From an uncultured Ruminococcus sp. (GTDB lineage Bacteria > Bacillota > Clostridia > Oscillospirales > CAG-272), in the NCBI GenBank assembly GCA_902795355.1, contig CADBKZ010000010.1, positions 1-48,403 of the forward strand: DNA of 48,403 nt, read 5' to 3'. A model generated the notes under the pieces. That model saw nothing but the letters and a program-made list of their open reading frames with translations, was not told the DNA's origin and did not search any database. A program made the translations under genes and the position numbers. Shown here piece by piece: positions 15,448 to 23,251 of this stretch. Each line of letters starts with the position of its first letter. Within the stretch, counting starts at the first letter, position 1.

Positions 15448-16146
15448 ATGCTGAACGATTTGAAAAAAAGGGTTTTGGAAGCGAATCTGGAATTGGTCAG
15501 ACAAGGCCTTGTAATCTATACGTGGGGAAATGTTTCCGGAATCGACCCGAACAGAGAATACATGGTGATAAAGCCGTCCGGCGTCGATTACGGATCCATG
15601 ACCGTTTCGGATATGGCGGTGGTTGACGTTCGTTCCGGAAAGGTTGTGGAAGGGGATCGCCGGCCATCTTCCGATACGCCGACGCATCTGGAATTATACA
15701 GAAAATACCCGAATATCGGCGGCGTTGTTCATACGCATTCGGTTCATGCGGTCGCTTTTGCGCAGGCGGGACTGCCGATTCAAGCGTTGGGGACGACGCA
15801 CGCGGACTATTTTTGCGGCGACATTCCCTGTACAAGGGCGTTGACGCGCGAAGAGACGCAGACCGAATATGAAGCGAATACGGGAAAAGTGATTGTTGAG
15901 ACATTCAACGGGCTGAACGCCGATCCCATGGCAATCCCGGGGGTCGTGGTAAAAAATCACGGTCCGTTTTCGTGGGGAAAAGATCCGGAAGAAGCCGTTT
16001 ATCATGCGGCCGTTATGGAGAAGGTTGCAGAGATGAATCTGAAAACCCTGCTGTTGAACCCGAACGCGAGCATGGAAACCTACCTTTTGGAAAAGCACTT
16101 TAAGAGAAAGCACGGGCCGGAAGCCTATTACGGGCAAAAGCAATAA
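15448..16146 (+). CDS. araD: L-ribulose-5-phosphate 4-epimerase (AraD-type)
   Basis: A 232-residue class II aldolase/epimerase family protein, the same length as E. coli AraD (231). The key residues fall at the E. coli positions: Asp76 (SSDTPTH), zinc ligands His95 and His97 (VVHTHSVH), Asp120 ([10 protein letters not shown]), His171 ([10 protein letters not shown]) and a C-terminal tyrosine near 228. It interconverts L-ribulose 5-phosphate and D-xylulose 5-phosphate, linking arabinose-type sugars to the pentose phosphate pathway. SD GAAAGGG precedes the ATG. Divergent from a DeoR regulator across 171 bases. No araA or araB lies beside it; the isomerase and FGGY kinase at 862-3635 could supply the upstream steps but are in a separate operon. 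Confidence 0.92.
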   Translation: MLNDLKKRVLEANLELVRQGLVIYTWGNVSGIDPNREYMVIKPSGVDYGSMTVSDMAVVDVRSGKVVEGDRRPSSDTPTHLELYRKYPNIGGVVHTHSVHAVAFAQAGLPIQALGTTHADYFCGDIPCTRALTREETQTEYEANTGKVIVETFNGLNADPMAIPGVVVKNHGPFSWGKDPEEAVYHAAVMEKVAEMNLKTLLLNPNASMETYLLEKHFKRKHGPEAYYGQKQ

Positions 16147-16193
16147 AACGCGGCGCGGAAAATCGCCCGATCCGCCCCACACCAACAAAGCGG

Positions 16194-16219
16194 CAGGGGA
16201 CGCCAAGCAGCGTCCCCTG
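16194..16219 (+). terminator. Terminator-like hairpin after araD
   Basis: CAGGGGACGC (16194-16203) and GCGTCCCCTG (16210-16219) pair perfectly around a 6-base loop; TCGCTTTT follows. Confidence 0.7.
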
Positions 16220-16256
16220 TCGCTTTTGGATTGCACGCGCGGGAAATCATCCTGAA

Positions 16257-16277
16257 ACGCCCGACAGGGCGTTTTTT
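16257..16277 (+). terminator. Second terminator hairpin after araD
   Basis: ACGCCC (16257-16262) and GGGCGT (16267-16272) enclose GACA and are followed by a T-run to 16277. Compact intrinsic terminator form on plus. Confidence 0.7.
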
Positions 16278-16490
16278 ACGTCTGATTTATAAATTTTTCA
16301 GTATGAAGATTTCATATTGATTTTCTCTCTTGCCATGGTTTAATAACACAGTAACATACCAAACAGGCAGGCTTTATTTGCCGTAAAAACAGACGATCCG
16401 ATTCAAGGAAAAAACGAACGCCATGGATAAGCCGTTTTCCGATTTGCCTTTTTCTGCTAAAATTTGATTTTTGAAAAAAATCGAGGAAAC

Positions 16491-16533
16491 CGGAGCGAAA
16501 TCGGAGCAAAAACGGAGCAAAAACGAGAAAAAC
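16491..16533. repeat. Four 11-base imperfect tandem units
   Basis: CGGAGCGAAAT, CGGAGCAAAAA, CGGAGCAAAAA and CGAGAAAAAC follow one another at 16491-16533. They lie in the 558-base gap between araD and GH36 (16147-16704). Besides the hairpins noted separately, that gap shows no gene I can support. Confidence 0.7.
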
Positions 16534-16554
16534 CGAGGAAATCCTCGGTTTTTC
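16527..16554. terminator. Symmetric A/T-flanked terminator
   Basis: GAAAAACCGAGGA (16527-16539) pairs perfectly with TCCTCGGTTTTTC (16542-16554), only two bases apart (so an effective loop of four or more). T-run on plus and, by symmetry, on minus; it is likely the terminator for the GH36 operon coming from the right. Confidence 0.8.
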
Positions 16555-16704
16555 AGGATGCATCTTTTTCGGTCGCATAAGTTGGTTGCACGTTTGCCAC
16601 TCTCATTGAACTTTTGATTGAGTTTTGATTGTTTCGTTTTTTTAGCATGAATACGCTGGGGTATCAAGATAAAAACACAAGAAATCTGAATATCCGCATC
16701 GCCT

Positions 16705-18687
16705 TCATGAAACCGTGAACCGAACATCTTTTCCGTTCAGCACCCAAAGAACGCCGGTTCGTTCGCAGGGAACGGTATTCCCGTTTCCATCGGTGAAGGT
16801 CAAGGGACGCTCGCTCACAAAGCCCATTGTCCCCGCCTCGCAAAGCGTGATTCGATTGCCGTCCTGTTTTTCGATCGCACCGACGCCCGTAAAGAGGTCA
16901 ATCCGCCCCAGCACAGCAACACCGTTCTTTATGGGTACAAAGGTGTAGAGCCGGAACGCGTCGCGGTTCTCCAACCGAACGGGAAGGGTTTCGCCCGCTT
17001 GCAGAATGCCCGCCGTTTTCGTGAAATATTCGTAGTAGGCGTAAGTCCCCGCCGGCAGACCGGCGTTTTCGGGAGAAACGAAGCCGCTCACCGGCTGATT
17101 CTCCGCATGAATATTGAACGCGGCAACCAGCCCGTTCTCCCCGATGCGGTTGCGGATTTTGAAAATTTTGTCGGTTTTCGTGGGATTTTCCATCAGACAA
17201 TCCTCGGTGGGCGTGGCGCTCTCGTCGGGACGAATGATTCTTCCATTCTGTAAAAGCAATGGTTTCAGCACTTCCGGTCGGGTGCGCCCGATCTTGTCCG
17301 ATACGTAGATCGGTCCGCCGCTGATCGCCCGACAAAGACTGTTTTTGGCGGCTTGCTCGTCGTCCGTCCACCACATATCCCAATCGTTGACATAGAATTG
17401 TCCCTGTAAAAGTCCGTTGTAGGCGCATTGCAGGACATTCTTGGCAAACCATTCGCGGCTTTCGGGCATGAAGTCGTCCGAGCAGCGGCTGATTGCGCTA
17501 TTTCGGTTGAACATACATTCCGAGGGCATTCCCATGCAGTTGATCAAAGCGCCGCCGAAACAGACGTCGGTCGCGTCGTCGATGGCGGATTGAATGGCTT
17601 TCGCGCTCTGCCCGATGGGAGCGATTCCGCGGTAGCGTTCATGGAAGCCCTGATTGTCGATCTTCACAAAGTCCGCGCCCCATGATTTCACGGTGCGGCA
17701 CAAGTCTCCGAAATACGCCTTTGCCTTCTCCGGCTCCGGCGAAACAATCCGCTGACCGGATGGCGTGGTGACGAGATTATCCTTTTCCAGCGCTTCGATC
17801 TCGCTGTCCGGCTCCACCCCCGCCCAATAGCCGGTGGTGGGGAACCAGACGCCCACGTTCGGGATCCCCGCGCGGTGCAGGTCGTCCACCACCGCTTTCA
17901 TACCCTTCGGGAAGCGGACGGGGTCGCCCTCGAATCGGCGGAGTTTGCTTTTGTGCATGGCGGAGACCATACTGCCGAAAGTTGCGTCGGACGGGATTTC
18001 GTTCAGCGCGGGAACGTCCGCCCACATATCGTCGAGGATCGCAAACCGGACGGGGACGCTCTTTTCCTGAAATTCCCGCGCCTTTTCGAGCATTCCCGTG
18101 TGATTCACACGAATTTGCATGGCGTCCCACGAACACCAGCCGAAGGTATTGAACATATCGGCAACGGGACGGTCTTTCCGCATGGGAAGTCCCAAAAGCT
18201 CTCCCGCGGCTTTTGCAATATCAAAGAGCAGTTGCAAGGGGTGCTCTCCGCGCATGGAAAGAAACGCGGGCTGTTCGCGGCATTCGGTTACGGGCGTGTT
18301 TGCGTACATCCGGAAAGCAAGCCCTTCCGCCGTCCCGCAAATCACGGTTTTGAAGGTGTCGCCGCAAAGGGGAAGAAGAGCAAGATAGCCGTTTCCATCG
18401 TGAATCAGCAGTCCCTGTACGCGGGCGGGCAGGGAAGAAAGGGAATCGCCCCACACGGGACGGCACCAGAACGGCGAATGATTCTCGATGGCGAGGTAGG
18501 GAGCGTTCGGCAGGTCGGCATAGAGCAGGATCGCGGAGTCTGGATCAAATCCCGCTTCGCATTGCGCGGAAACGGTGCAGAGTGCGGCGCGACCGCCGAA
18601 GACGGGATGCAATTTCCAGACCGCTTTCTGCTCCGATTGCGTGTTGCTTTGATTGGTGATGACGGTTTTTCGGATAGAAAGACACAT
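16705..18687 (-). CDS. GH36-family alpha-galactosidase / Sip1-raffinose synthase type
   Basis: A 660-residue cytosolic protein of the raffinose-synthase (Sip1) branch of GH36. After an N-terminal beta domain, the (beta/alpha)8 barrel shows NTFGWCSWDAM (181-190), FAILDDMWADV (216-224), GADFVKIDNQG with nucleophile Asp344, and SRCSDDFMPE with acid/base Asp404 or 405. It would hydrolyse or transfer alpha-galactosyl groups. No signal peptide. SD AAGGAGG lies seven bases before the ATG, and the SD overlaps the stop region of the upstream GH43 gene. Last gene of the AraC-GH43-GH36 operon, with a terminator at 16527. A second, unrelated-family alpha-galactosidase (GH27) is encoded divergently. Confidence 0.88.
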   Translation of the reverse strand: MCLSIRKTVITNQSNTQSEQKAVWKLHPVFGGRAALCTVSAQCEAGFDPDSAILLYADLPNAPYLAIENHSPFWCRPVWGDSLSSLPARVQGLLIHDGNGYLALLPLCGDTFKTVICGTAEGLAFRMYANTPVTECREQPAFLSMRGEHPLQLLFDIAKAAGELLGLPMRKDRPVADMFNTFGWCSWDAMQIRVNHTGMLEKAREFQEKSVPVRFAILDDMWADVPALNEIPSDATFGSMVSAMHKSKLRRFEGDPVRFPKGMKAVVDDLHRAGIPNVGVWFPTTGYWAGVEPDSEIEALEKDNLVTTPSGQRIVSPEPEKAKAYFGDLCRTVKSWGADFVKIDNQGFHERYRGIAPIGQSAKAIQSAIDDATDVCFGGALINCMGMPSECMFNRNSAISRCSDDFMPESREWFAKNVLQCAYNGLLQGQFYVNDWDMWWTDDEQAAKNSLCRAISGGPIYVSDKIGRTRPEVLKPLLLQNGRIIRPDESATPTEDCLMENPTKTDKIFKIRNRIGENGLVAAFNIHAENQPVSGFVSPENAGLPAGTYAYYEYFTKTAGILQAGETLPVRLENRDAFRLYTFVPIKNGVAVLGRIDLFTGVGAIEKQDGNRITLCEAGTMGFVSERPLTFTDGNGNTVPCERTGVLWVLNGKDVRFTVS

Positions 18688-18699
18688 ATTTTGACCTCC

Positions 18700-19539
18700 T
18701 TAATACTGTAAGAATACTGCCCGCTCCAGCCCCGCTTGGTTCGGGCTGTGAAGCGAAATCATGCGCGTCCCCTCGAAGGTTTCGAAGAGCATGGCGTGAC
18801 CGCCGTCGAACGGGAACCGGCTGCCGAGGTGACGCCACGGACCGCGCAAAGTTCCGCTTTCGCTTTCGGCTTCCAGAACCAGATAGCGCCTTTCGCGGAA
18901 GCTCGACCAGAGCATGCGGAGCTTTCCGCCTTCAAGGAACAGGAACGGACCGTCGGTCACATAGTTCCCGCTTCCGGGGTGCAACTCGGTAACGGCGGGG
19001 TCATCCGAAGCGCGGAACAAAAGGGACGGTTCTCCGGCGGGCGCGGTCAGGTCCGGCAAGAGCGGCATCGCCCAAATTTCGCCGTCCTTCACCTGTAACC
19101 ATTCATGGCTGAAAACGATATAGGGCGTTCCGTTCTCAATCCAAAAGGTGCCGTCCAGACATTCCCAATCGGCGGGCGTAATCGGGAAAGGGGAGAGCGG
19201 AACGAAAGTCCCGTCCGGCGTATCGCAGACGAAAATATGCGTTCCGCGGCATTTTCCGTCCGCTTTACAGCTCCCGAACAAATAGTATTTTCCGTTGTAG
19301 AAATGCACTTCGGGCGCCCAGAAATCGCGATCCGCCCAAAAGTGGATGTCGCTTCCCCGAAAAATCACTTTCGGCTTGCTGAAATGTTCCAGATCGGTTG
19401 TGCGATAGACCGAAAAGCTGCCGGCGGCGCCAATCCAGCCGGTTTGCAGGGCGGTTGTGCCGTAAAGGAAATAGCAGCCGCGTTCGCGGTCGGGCAGAAC
19501 GAACGGGTCGCGAATCCGAATTTCTTCTCGTTTGAACAT
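18700..19539 (-). CDS. GH43-like glycosidase
   Basis: A 279-residue five-bladed beta-propeller glycosidase with no signal peptide. The start at 19539 has AGGAG eight bases upstream; an ATG six codons earlier lacks this spacing. The motifs are IRDPFVLPD with catalytic-base Asp11, DFWAPEVHFYNGKYYLFG, WECLDGTFWIENG with the pKa-modulating Asp129, and SGNYVTDGPFLF, where most GH43 enzymes have Glu-Gly-Pro as the general acid. Here that position is Asp196, as in some GH43 groups. It probably removes arabinofuranosyl, xylosyl or galactosyl side groups. It lies between the AraC regulator (30-base gap) and the GH36 gene (12-base gap) in one operon. Confidence 0.85.
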   Translation of the reverse strand: MFKREEIRIRDPFVLPDRERGCYFLYGTTALQTGWIGAAGSFSVYRTTDLEHFSKPKVIFRGSDIHFWADRDFWAPEVHFYNGKYYLFGSCKADGKCRGTHIFVCDTPDGTFVPLSPFPITPADWECLDGTFWIENGTPYIVFSHEWLQVKDGEIWAMPLLPDLTAPAGEPSLLFRASDDPAVTELHPGSGNYVTDGPFLFLEGGKLRMLWSSFRERRYLVLEAESESGTLRGPWRHLGSRFPFDGGHAMLFETFEGTRMISLHSPNQAGLERAVFLQY

Positions 19540-19569
19540 GGTTTTCTCCTGTATCATGCGGTATTCTTT

Positions 19570-20454
19570 TTAACTGCTCCGGTTCTTTTTTCGGTTCCGC
19601 ATTTCTTTCGGCGTCATACCGAAGGATTGGCGGAACAATTTGTTGAAATAGGAAATATCGTTGAAGCCGGATTCCAAAGCGATTGTAAGAATCTTTTTAT
19701 CGGTGTTGCAGATCAGGTGAACAGCGGATGACATTCGCGTGTTGTTGATATATTGCGGGAGCGGGATCCCCACATCCTGCCGGAACAGTTTCCGGAATTG
19801 GGAAACCGAAAGCCCACAGTTCGCCGCAATCATCTCCTCGGACATTTTTTGCGGGTCCATATAGTTGTTCCGGATAAACAGCAGGGCGGGTTTCAGTTTC
19901 TCGGAAAGTTTCAATCGATTTTTGTTTTTATCAACGTCGCCGATGCGCGCCGATTCGATCAAAATCTGCCCCGCGAGCAGCGCAATTTCAAGCCCGCTGA
20001 ACGAATCGGCTTTTGCGTTGCCTTTCAGTTTATGGATCAGATCGGCAAGCCGCGTGTGTTCCGAGGTATGAAAAACGCCGTTGTATCCTTTTTCCGCAAG
20101 TTCTTTCAGTTGGGAGATCAAACTGCCGTCCTGTTCCAAGGAGAGTTGCATAATGTCCAGGAAGATCCACACCCATTTGCTTTCCACGTTCTCGTCGGCT
20201 TTGGAAAAATGCGGGACGTTTCTCCCAACATAGGAAATGTCCCCCGGGGCGAACCGATAGATCCGGTTTTCAATGTGCATCTCTCCGGTCCCGCTGTAAC
20301 AGATGCCGAATTCCAGACAATGATGATAATGAAGCGCGGAGATGGGTTGAAAATCCAGCGGTTCTACCTCGCCAACGGACAAGCCGTGGGAGAGCGACGG
20401 ATATCCGATTTGAAAGTACACGGGAAGAATTTCATTTCTGGTGCTGTATTCCAT
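19570..20454 (-). CDS. AraC-family transcriptional regulator
   Basis: A 294-residue regulator. The N-terminal cupin sensor is visible in ALHYHHCLEFGICYSGTGE, YRFAPGDISYVGRNVPHF and the following strands (about 35-100). The C-terminal double helix-turn-helix spans about 190-290: EEMIAANCGLSVSQFRKLF, then GIPLPQYINNTRM and ILTIALESGFNDISYFNKL, ending in FGMTPKEMR. AraC proteins with a cupin usually sense a sugar directly. It heads the minus operon with GH43 and GH36 and is divergent from GH27 across 223 bases, so it probably controls both alpha-galactosidase units. Confidence 0.94.
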   Translation of the reverse strand: MEYSTRNEILPVYFQIGYPSLSHGLSVGEVEPLDFQPISALHYHHCLEFGICYSGTGEMHIENRIYRFAPGDISYVGRNVPHFSKADENVESKWVWIFLDIMQLSLEQDGSLISQLKELAEKGYNGVFHTSEHTRLADLIHKLKGNAKADSFSGLEIALLAGQILIESARIGDVDKNKNRLKLSEKLKPALLFIRNNYMDPQKMSEEMIAANCGLSVSQFRKLFRQDVGIPLPQYINNTRMSSAVHLICNTDKKILTIALESGFNDISYFNKLFRQSFGMTPKEMRNRKKNRSS

Positions 20455-20484
20455 TCGCGAAAACTCCTTTGCCTGATTACCCTT

Positions 20485-20513
20485 ATTATACCTAAAATTA
20501 CAAGAAATTGCAA
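20485..20513 (-). promoter_or_regulatory. Promoter for AraC-GH43-GH36
   Basis: On minus, TTGCAA (20513-20508), 17 bases, TATAAT (20490-20485). The -35 is four of six, which fits activator-dependent control. Confidence 0.65.
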
Positions 20514-20583
20514 TAGAAAAACCGCATTTTCAGAAAAATAAGCGAAATTTCCGATTTTACAATAGAAAATAAGCGATATAGAC

Positions 20584-20612
20584 AAGACAAGGGACGGCGC
20601 GCATGATATAAT
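20584..20612 (+). promoter_or_regulatory. Promoter for the GH27 operon
   Basis: AAGACA (20584-20589), 17 bases, TATAAT (20607-20612), about 60 bases before the GH27 ATG. Weak -35, perfect -10. Confidence 0.6.
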
Positions 20613-20677
20613 AAAAGCGAACAATGGGGGCAGACTCTCGCTTTTTCCCCATGAAATGAAGAAAAAAGGAGCAGCAA

Positions 20678-21820
20678 ATGATCCAACAAACGCCCCCCAT
20701 GGGCTGGAACACCTGGAACACGTTCGGACCGGAGATCAACGAACAGTTGGTGAAGGAGACCGCGGATTACATCGTTTCGTCGGGGCTTGCCGCCGCGGGT
20801 TACAAGTATATCATCATTGACGACGGCTGGTCGGAACCCGAAAGGGACGAAAACGACCACCTCGTGCCGGATCGCAAAAAGTTCCCGTCCGGCATGAAAG
20901 CCCTTGCCGACTATATCCATTCCAAAGGGCTGAAATTCGGGATGTATTCCTGCTGCGGCACCATGACCTGCGCGGGCTATCCCGGCAGTTACGACCACGA
21001 ATACCTCGACGCCGAAACCTTTGCGTCATGGGGCGTGGACTACCTCAAATACGATTTCTGCTACCATACGGGAACGCTCGCCGGCAAGTATTTCTACCGC
21101 CGGATCGGCATGGCGCTCGCCAACTGCGGCAGGGACATTCTGCTCGCCGCCTGCTCGTGGGGCATGGAAGAAACGCAGGAGTGGATCAAGACAACCGGCG
21201 CGCATACGTGGCGTTCGACCCACGACATTCAGAACAGTTGGGCGTCCATCAAGAGCATCACGAAACAACAGGTAAAGATGCTGCCGTATAACGGCCACGG
21301 GTGCTTCAACGATATGGATATGCTCATCGTTGGCATGGGCGGCAACAGTTTCATCGACGGCAGTTTCGGCACCAACGGCTGCACGCTCCACGACCACAAA
21401 ACGCATTTCTCCATCTGGGCGCTGTTCGGCTCTCCGCTCATCATCGGCTGCGACATCCGAAAGATGCCGGAAGAGGCGAAAGCGATCCTGACGAACAAGG
21501 AAGTCATCGCGATCAATCAGGATCCCGCGCTCAACCAACCCTACCGCGTGGACCTCGACCGTTGCCCCGAGGATATGCTCGTTTATGCCCGTTTGCTCGA
21601 AGGCGGCGATTTCGCCGTGGGCGTGTTCAACATGAGCGACGCGGACTACCGGTTCGTGTTCGGCTTGGACGAGATCGGCATCACGACCAACTGCGGCAAG
21701 AAGGCGGTCGCCAAAGAACTTTGGAGCGGGGAAGAACAGCCCCTGCGGTGCGACTCCTTCGATCTGACCGTGGAACCGCACGGCGCGCGGCTTTTCCGCT
21801 GCAAACTGGTAACAAAATGA
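20678..21820 (+). CDS. GH27 alpha-galactosidase
   Basis: A 380-residue retaining alpha-galactosidase of GH27, the usual length for single-domain members, with no signal peptide. Motifs in order are PPMGWNTWNTFG at the N-terminus, YIIIDDGWSEPERD (42-56), FGMYSCCGTMTCAGYPGSY, DYLKYDFCYH with nucleophile Asp126, and HTWRSTHDIQNSW with acid/base Asp183. GCFNDMDMLIVG and the beta-sandwich C-terminus follow. It releases terminal alpha-galactose (or, in some members, N-acetylgalactosamine or arabinopyranose) from imported oligosaccharides. First gene of a plus-strand operon, opposite the AraC-GH43-GH36 operon. Its TGA overlaps the ATG of a 68-residue zinc-ribbon gene. Confidence 0.95.
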   Translation: MIQQTPPMGWNTWNTFGPEINEQLVKETADYIVSSGLAAAGYKYIIIDDGWSEPERDENDHLVPDRKKFPSGMKALADYIHSKGLKFGMYSCCGTMTCAGYPGSYDHEYLDAETFASWGVDYLKYDFCYHTGTLAGKYFYRRIGMALANCGRDILLAACSWGMEETQEWIKTTGAHTWRSTHDIQNSWASIKSITKQQVKMLPYNGHGCFNDMDMLIVGMGGNSFIDGSFGTNGCTLHDHKTHFSIWALFGSPLIIGCDIRKMPEEAKAILTNKEVIAINQDPALNQPYRVDLDRCPEDMLVYARLLEGGDFAVGVFNMSDADYRFVFGLDEIGITTNCGKKAVAKELWSGEEQPLRCDSFDLTVEPHGARLFRCKLVTK

Positions 21821-22023
21821 CCTGCCTTTGCTGTGGGAAGGAACTCGACGCGCTTGACATCGGCGCGCATCGGAAACTGATCAATCGGCAAGCGAAAGAA
21901 TTTCTTTGCAGGGATTGCCTTGCGAAAGATCTCGGTTGGGAGCGTAAGTTCCTCGATGAGATGATCGACCGCTACCGCCGCTGGGGGTGTACGCTCTTCC
22001 CGCAGGGGAAAGCGAAAGAATAA
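21817..22023 (+). CDS. 68-residue CxxC zinc-ribbon-like protein
   Basis: A small gene starting at ATG 21817-21819, overlapping the GH27 stop as ATGA. The protein begins MTCLCCGKELDALDIGAHRK and has a second cysteine pair in EFLCRDCLAKDLGW, so CxxC-x~26-CxxC would bind one zinc. The last third is charged and helical (FLDEMIDRYRRWGCTLF). I have seen similar short proteins annotated as hypothetical in clostridia; no function is known to me. Translational coupling to GH27 is strong evidence that it is a real gene. It could be a regulatory or scaffold partner, but nothing in the sequence decides this. Confidence 0.8.
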   Translation: MTCLCCGKELDALDIGAHRKLINRQAKEFLCRDCLAKDLGWERKFLDEMIDRYRRWGCTLFPQGKAKE

Positions 22024-22048
22024 AACACAAAAAAAGGAAAAACTGACA

Positions 22049-23161
22049 ATGAAACAAAAACAACAGTATGACGTTGCGGCGATCATCTGGCCTGCCTACA
22101 CGGGAAACGAACCCCGCACACGGATCTTCTGGCCGGAAGGCTACGGAGAATGGCAAACGGTCAAAGCCATGAAACCGCTCCGCCCCGGTCACGCGTGGCC
22201 GAGAAAGCCGCTTTGGGGCTACGTCAACGAAGCCGATCCCTTCGTAATGGAAATGGAGATCGAGGCGGCGGTATCGCACGGCGTGAATACCTTTATTTAC
22301 GATTGGTATTGGTATGACAACGAGCCGTTTCTCGAACAATGCCTCGACGACGGCTTTCTCAAAGCCCGCAACAACCATAAAATGAAATTCTATCTCATGT
22401 GGGCAAACCATAACGCCAACTCCATGTGGGATAAGCGCAACGCGGAACTCTACGCGCCCATCTGGAACGGCGCGGTGGATCGCAAGACCTTCGACGCGAT
22501 CGTGGATCGCACCATCGAAAAATACTTCAAGCATCCTTCCTATTATAAAATCGACGGCAAGCCCGTTTACATGATCTTTGAGTTGGAAAACCTCATCAAA
22601 GGGCTTGGCGGAGTGGCGGAGACCGAGCGCGCGCTTGCCTACTTCCGCGAACAGACCGTGAAAGCCGGATTTCCGGGTCTGGAGTTGCATCTTGTCCTGC
22701 ACGACAAAAAAATGGACTTGAAGCTGGATAGCGGAGAAACGCTGCTTTCCTTTATCAACCGCGCGGGATTCGACGGCGCAACGAACTATCAGTTCTTCGA
22801 TTTTGCCGACATGGGCAGACCGTACGCCGAAATCCTCGAAGACGTCAAAAAAGAATGGAAGCATATCAAGGAAACGGTTAAAGTTCCGTATTACCCGAAT
22901 GTTTCGGTGGGCTGGGACGCCAACCCGCGGTATAACCACCTGTTGAACAATATTTGCGTGGAGAACACGCCCGAAGAAGTGAAAAAAGGGTTTGAACTCG
23001 CAAAACAATATGTGGACGACGGCAACGGCATGCGCGCGCCGCTGATCGTGGTCAACAGCTGGAACGAATGGACCGAGGGAAGCTATCTCGAACCGGACGA
23101 TCTCTATGGCTACGGCTATCTGGAAGCGATCCGCGATACCTTCCTGCAAAAGCCGGAATGA
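22049..23161 (+). CDS. GH99/WbsX-like glycan-active protein
   Basis: A 370-residue protein of the WbsX/GH99-like family (often named glycosyltransferase WbsX, but with a GH99-like barrel). Motifs are AAIIWPAYTGNEPRTRIFWP at the start, VNTFIYDWYWYDN (about 84-96), KFYLMWANHN, GKPVYMIFELENL and the signature VVNSWNEWTEGSYLEPD near the C-terminus. GH99 enzymes are endo-alpha-mannosidases. In gut and soil bacteria members of this wider family sit in polysaccharide loci, where a hydrolase role fits better than a transferase. No signal peptide. SD AAAAAAGGA lies 26 bases after the small zinc-ribbon gene stop, so it belongs to the GH27 operon. Substrate unknown. Confidence 0.75.
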   Translation: MKQKQQYDVAAIIWPAYTGNEPRTRIFWPEGYGEWQTVKAMKPLRPGHAWPRKPLWGYVNEADPFVMEMEIEAAVSHGVNTFIYDWYWYDNEPFLEQCLDDGFLKARNNHKMKFYLMWANHNANSMWDKRNAELYAPIWNGAVDRKTFDAIVDRTIEKYFKHPSYYKIDGKPVYMIFELENLIKGLGGVAETERALAYFREQTVKAGFPGLELHLVLHDKKMDLKLDSGETLLSFINRAGFDGATNYQFFDFADMGRPYAEILEDVKKEWKHIKETVKVPYYPNVSVGWDANPRYNHLLNNICVENTPEEVKKGFELAKQYVDDGNGMRAPLIVVNSWNEWTEGSYLEPDDLYGYGYLEAIRDTFLQKPE

Positions 23162-23251
23162 AGGAAAGGAGAATGGAAAAGCGAAAAACATTGGTAATGG
23201 TCCCCGTTTGAAGATACCCAAAAAACAAAATCAAAAGGAGAAAACACCACC

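Noticed and set aside
16312..16578. Small minus-strand frame (88 codons) between araD and GH36
   Set aside because: Runs through tandem repeats and a terminator stem, low-complexity Phe/Arg/Lys product, no SD.
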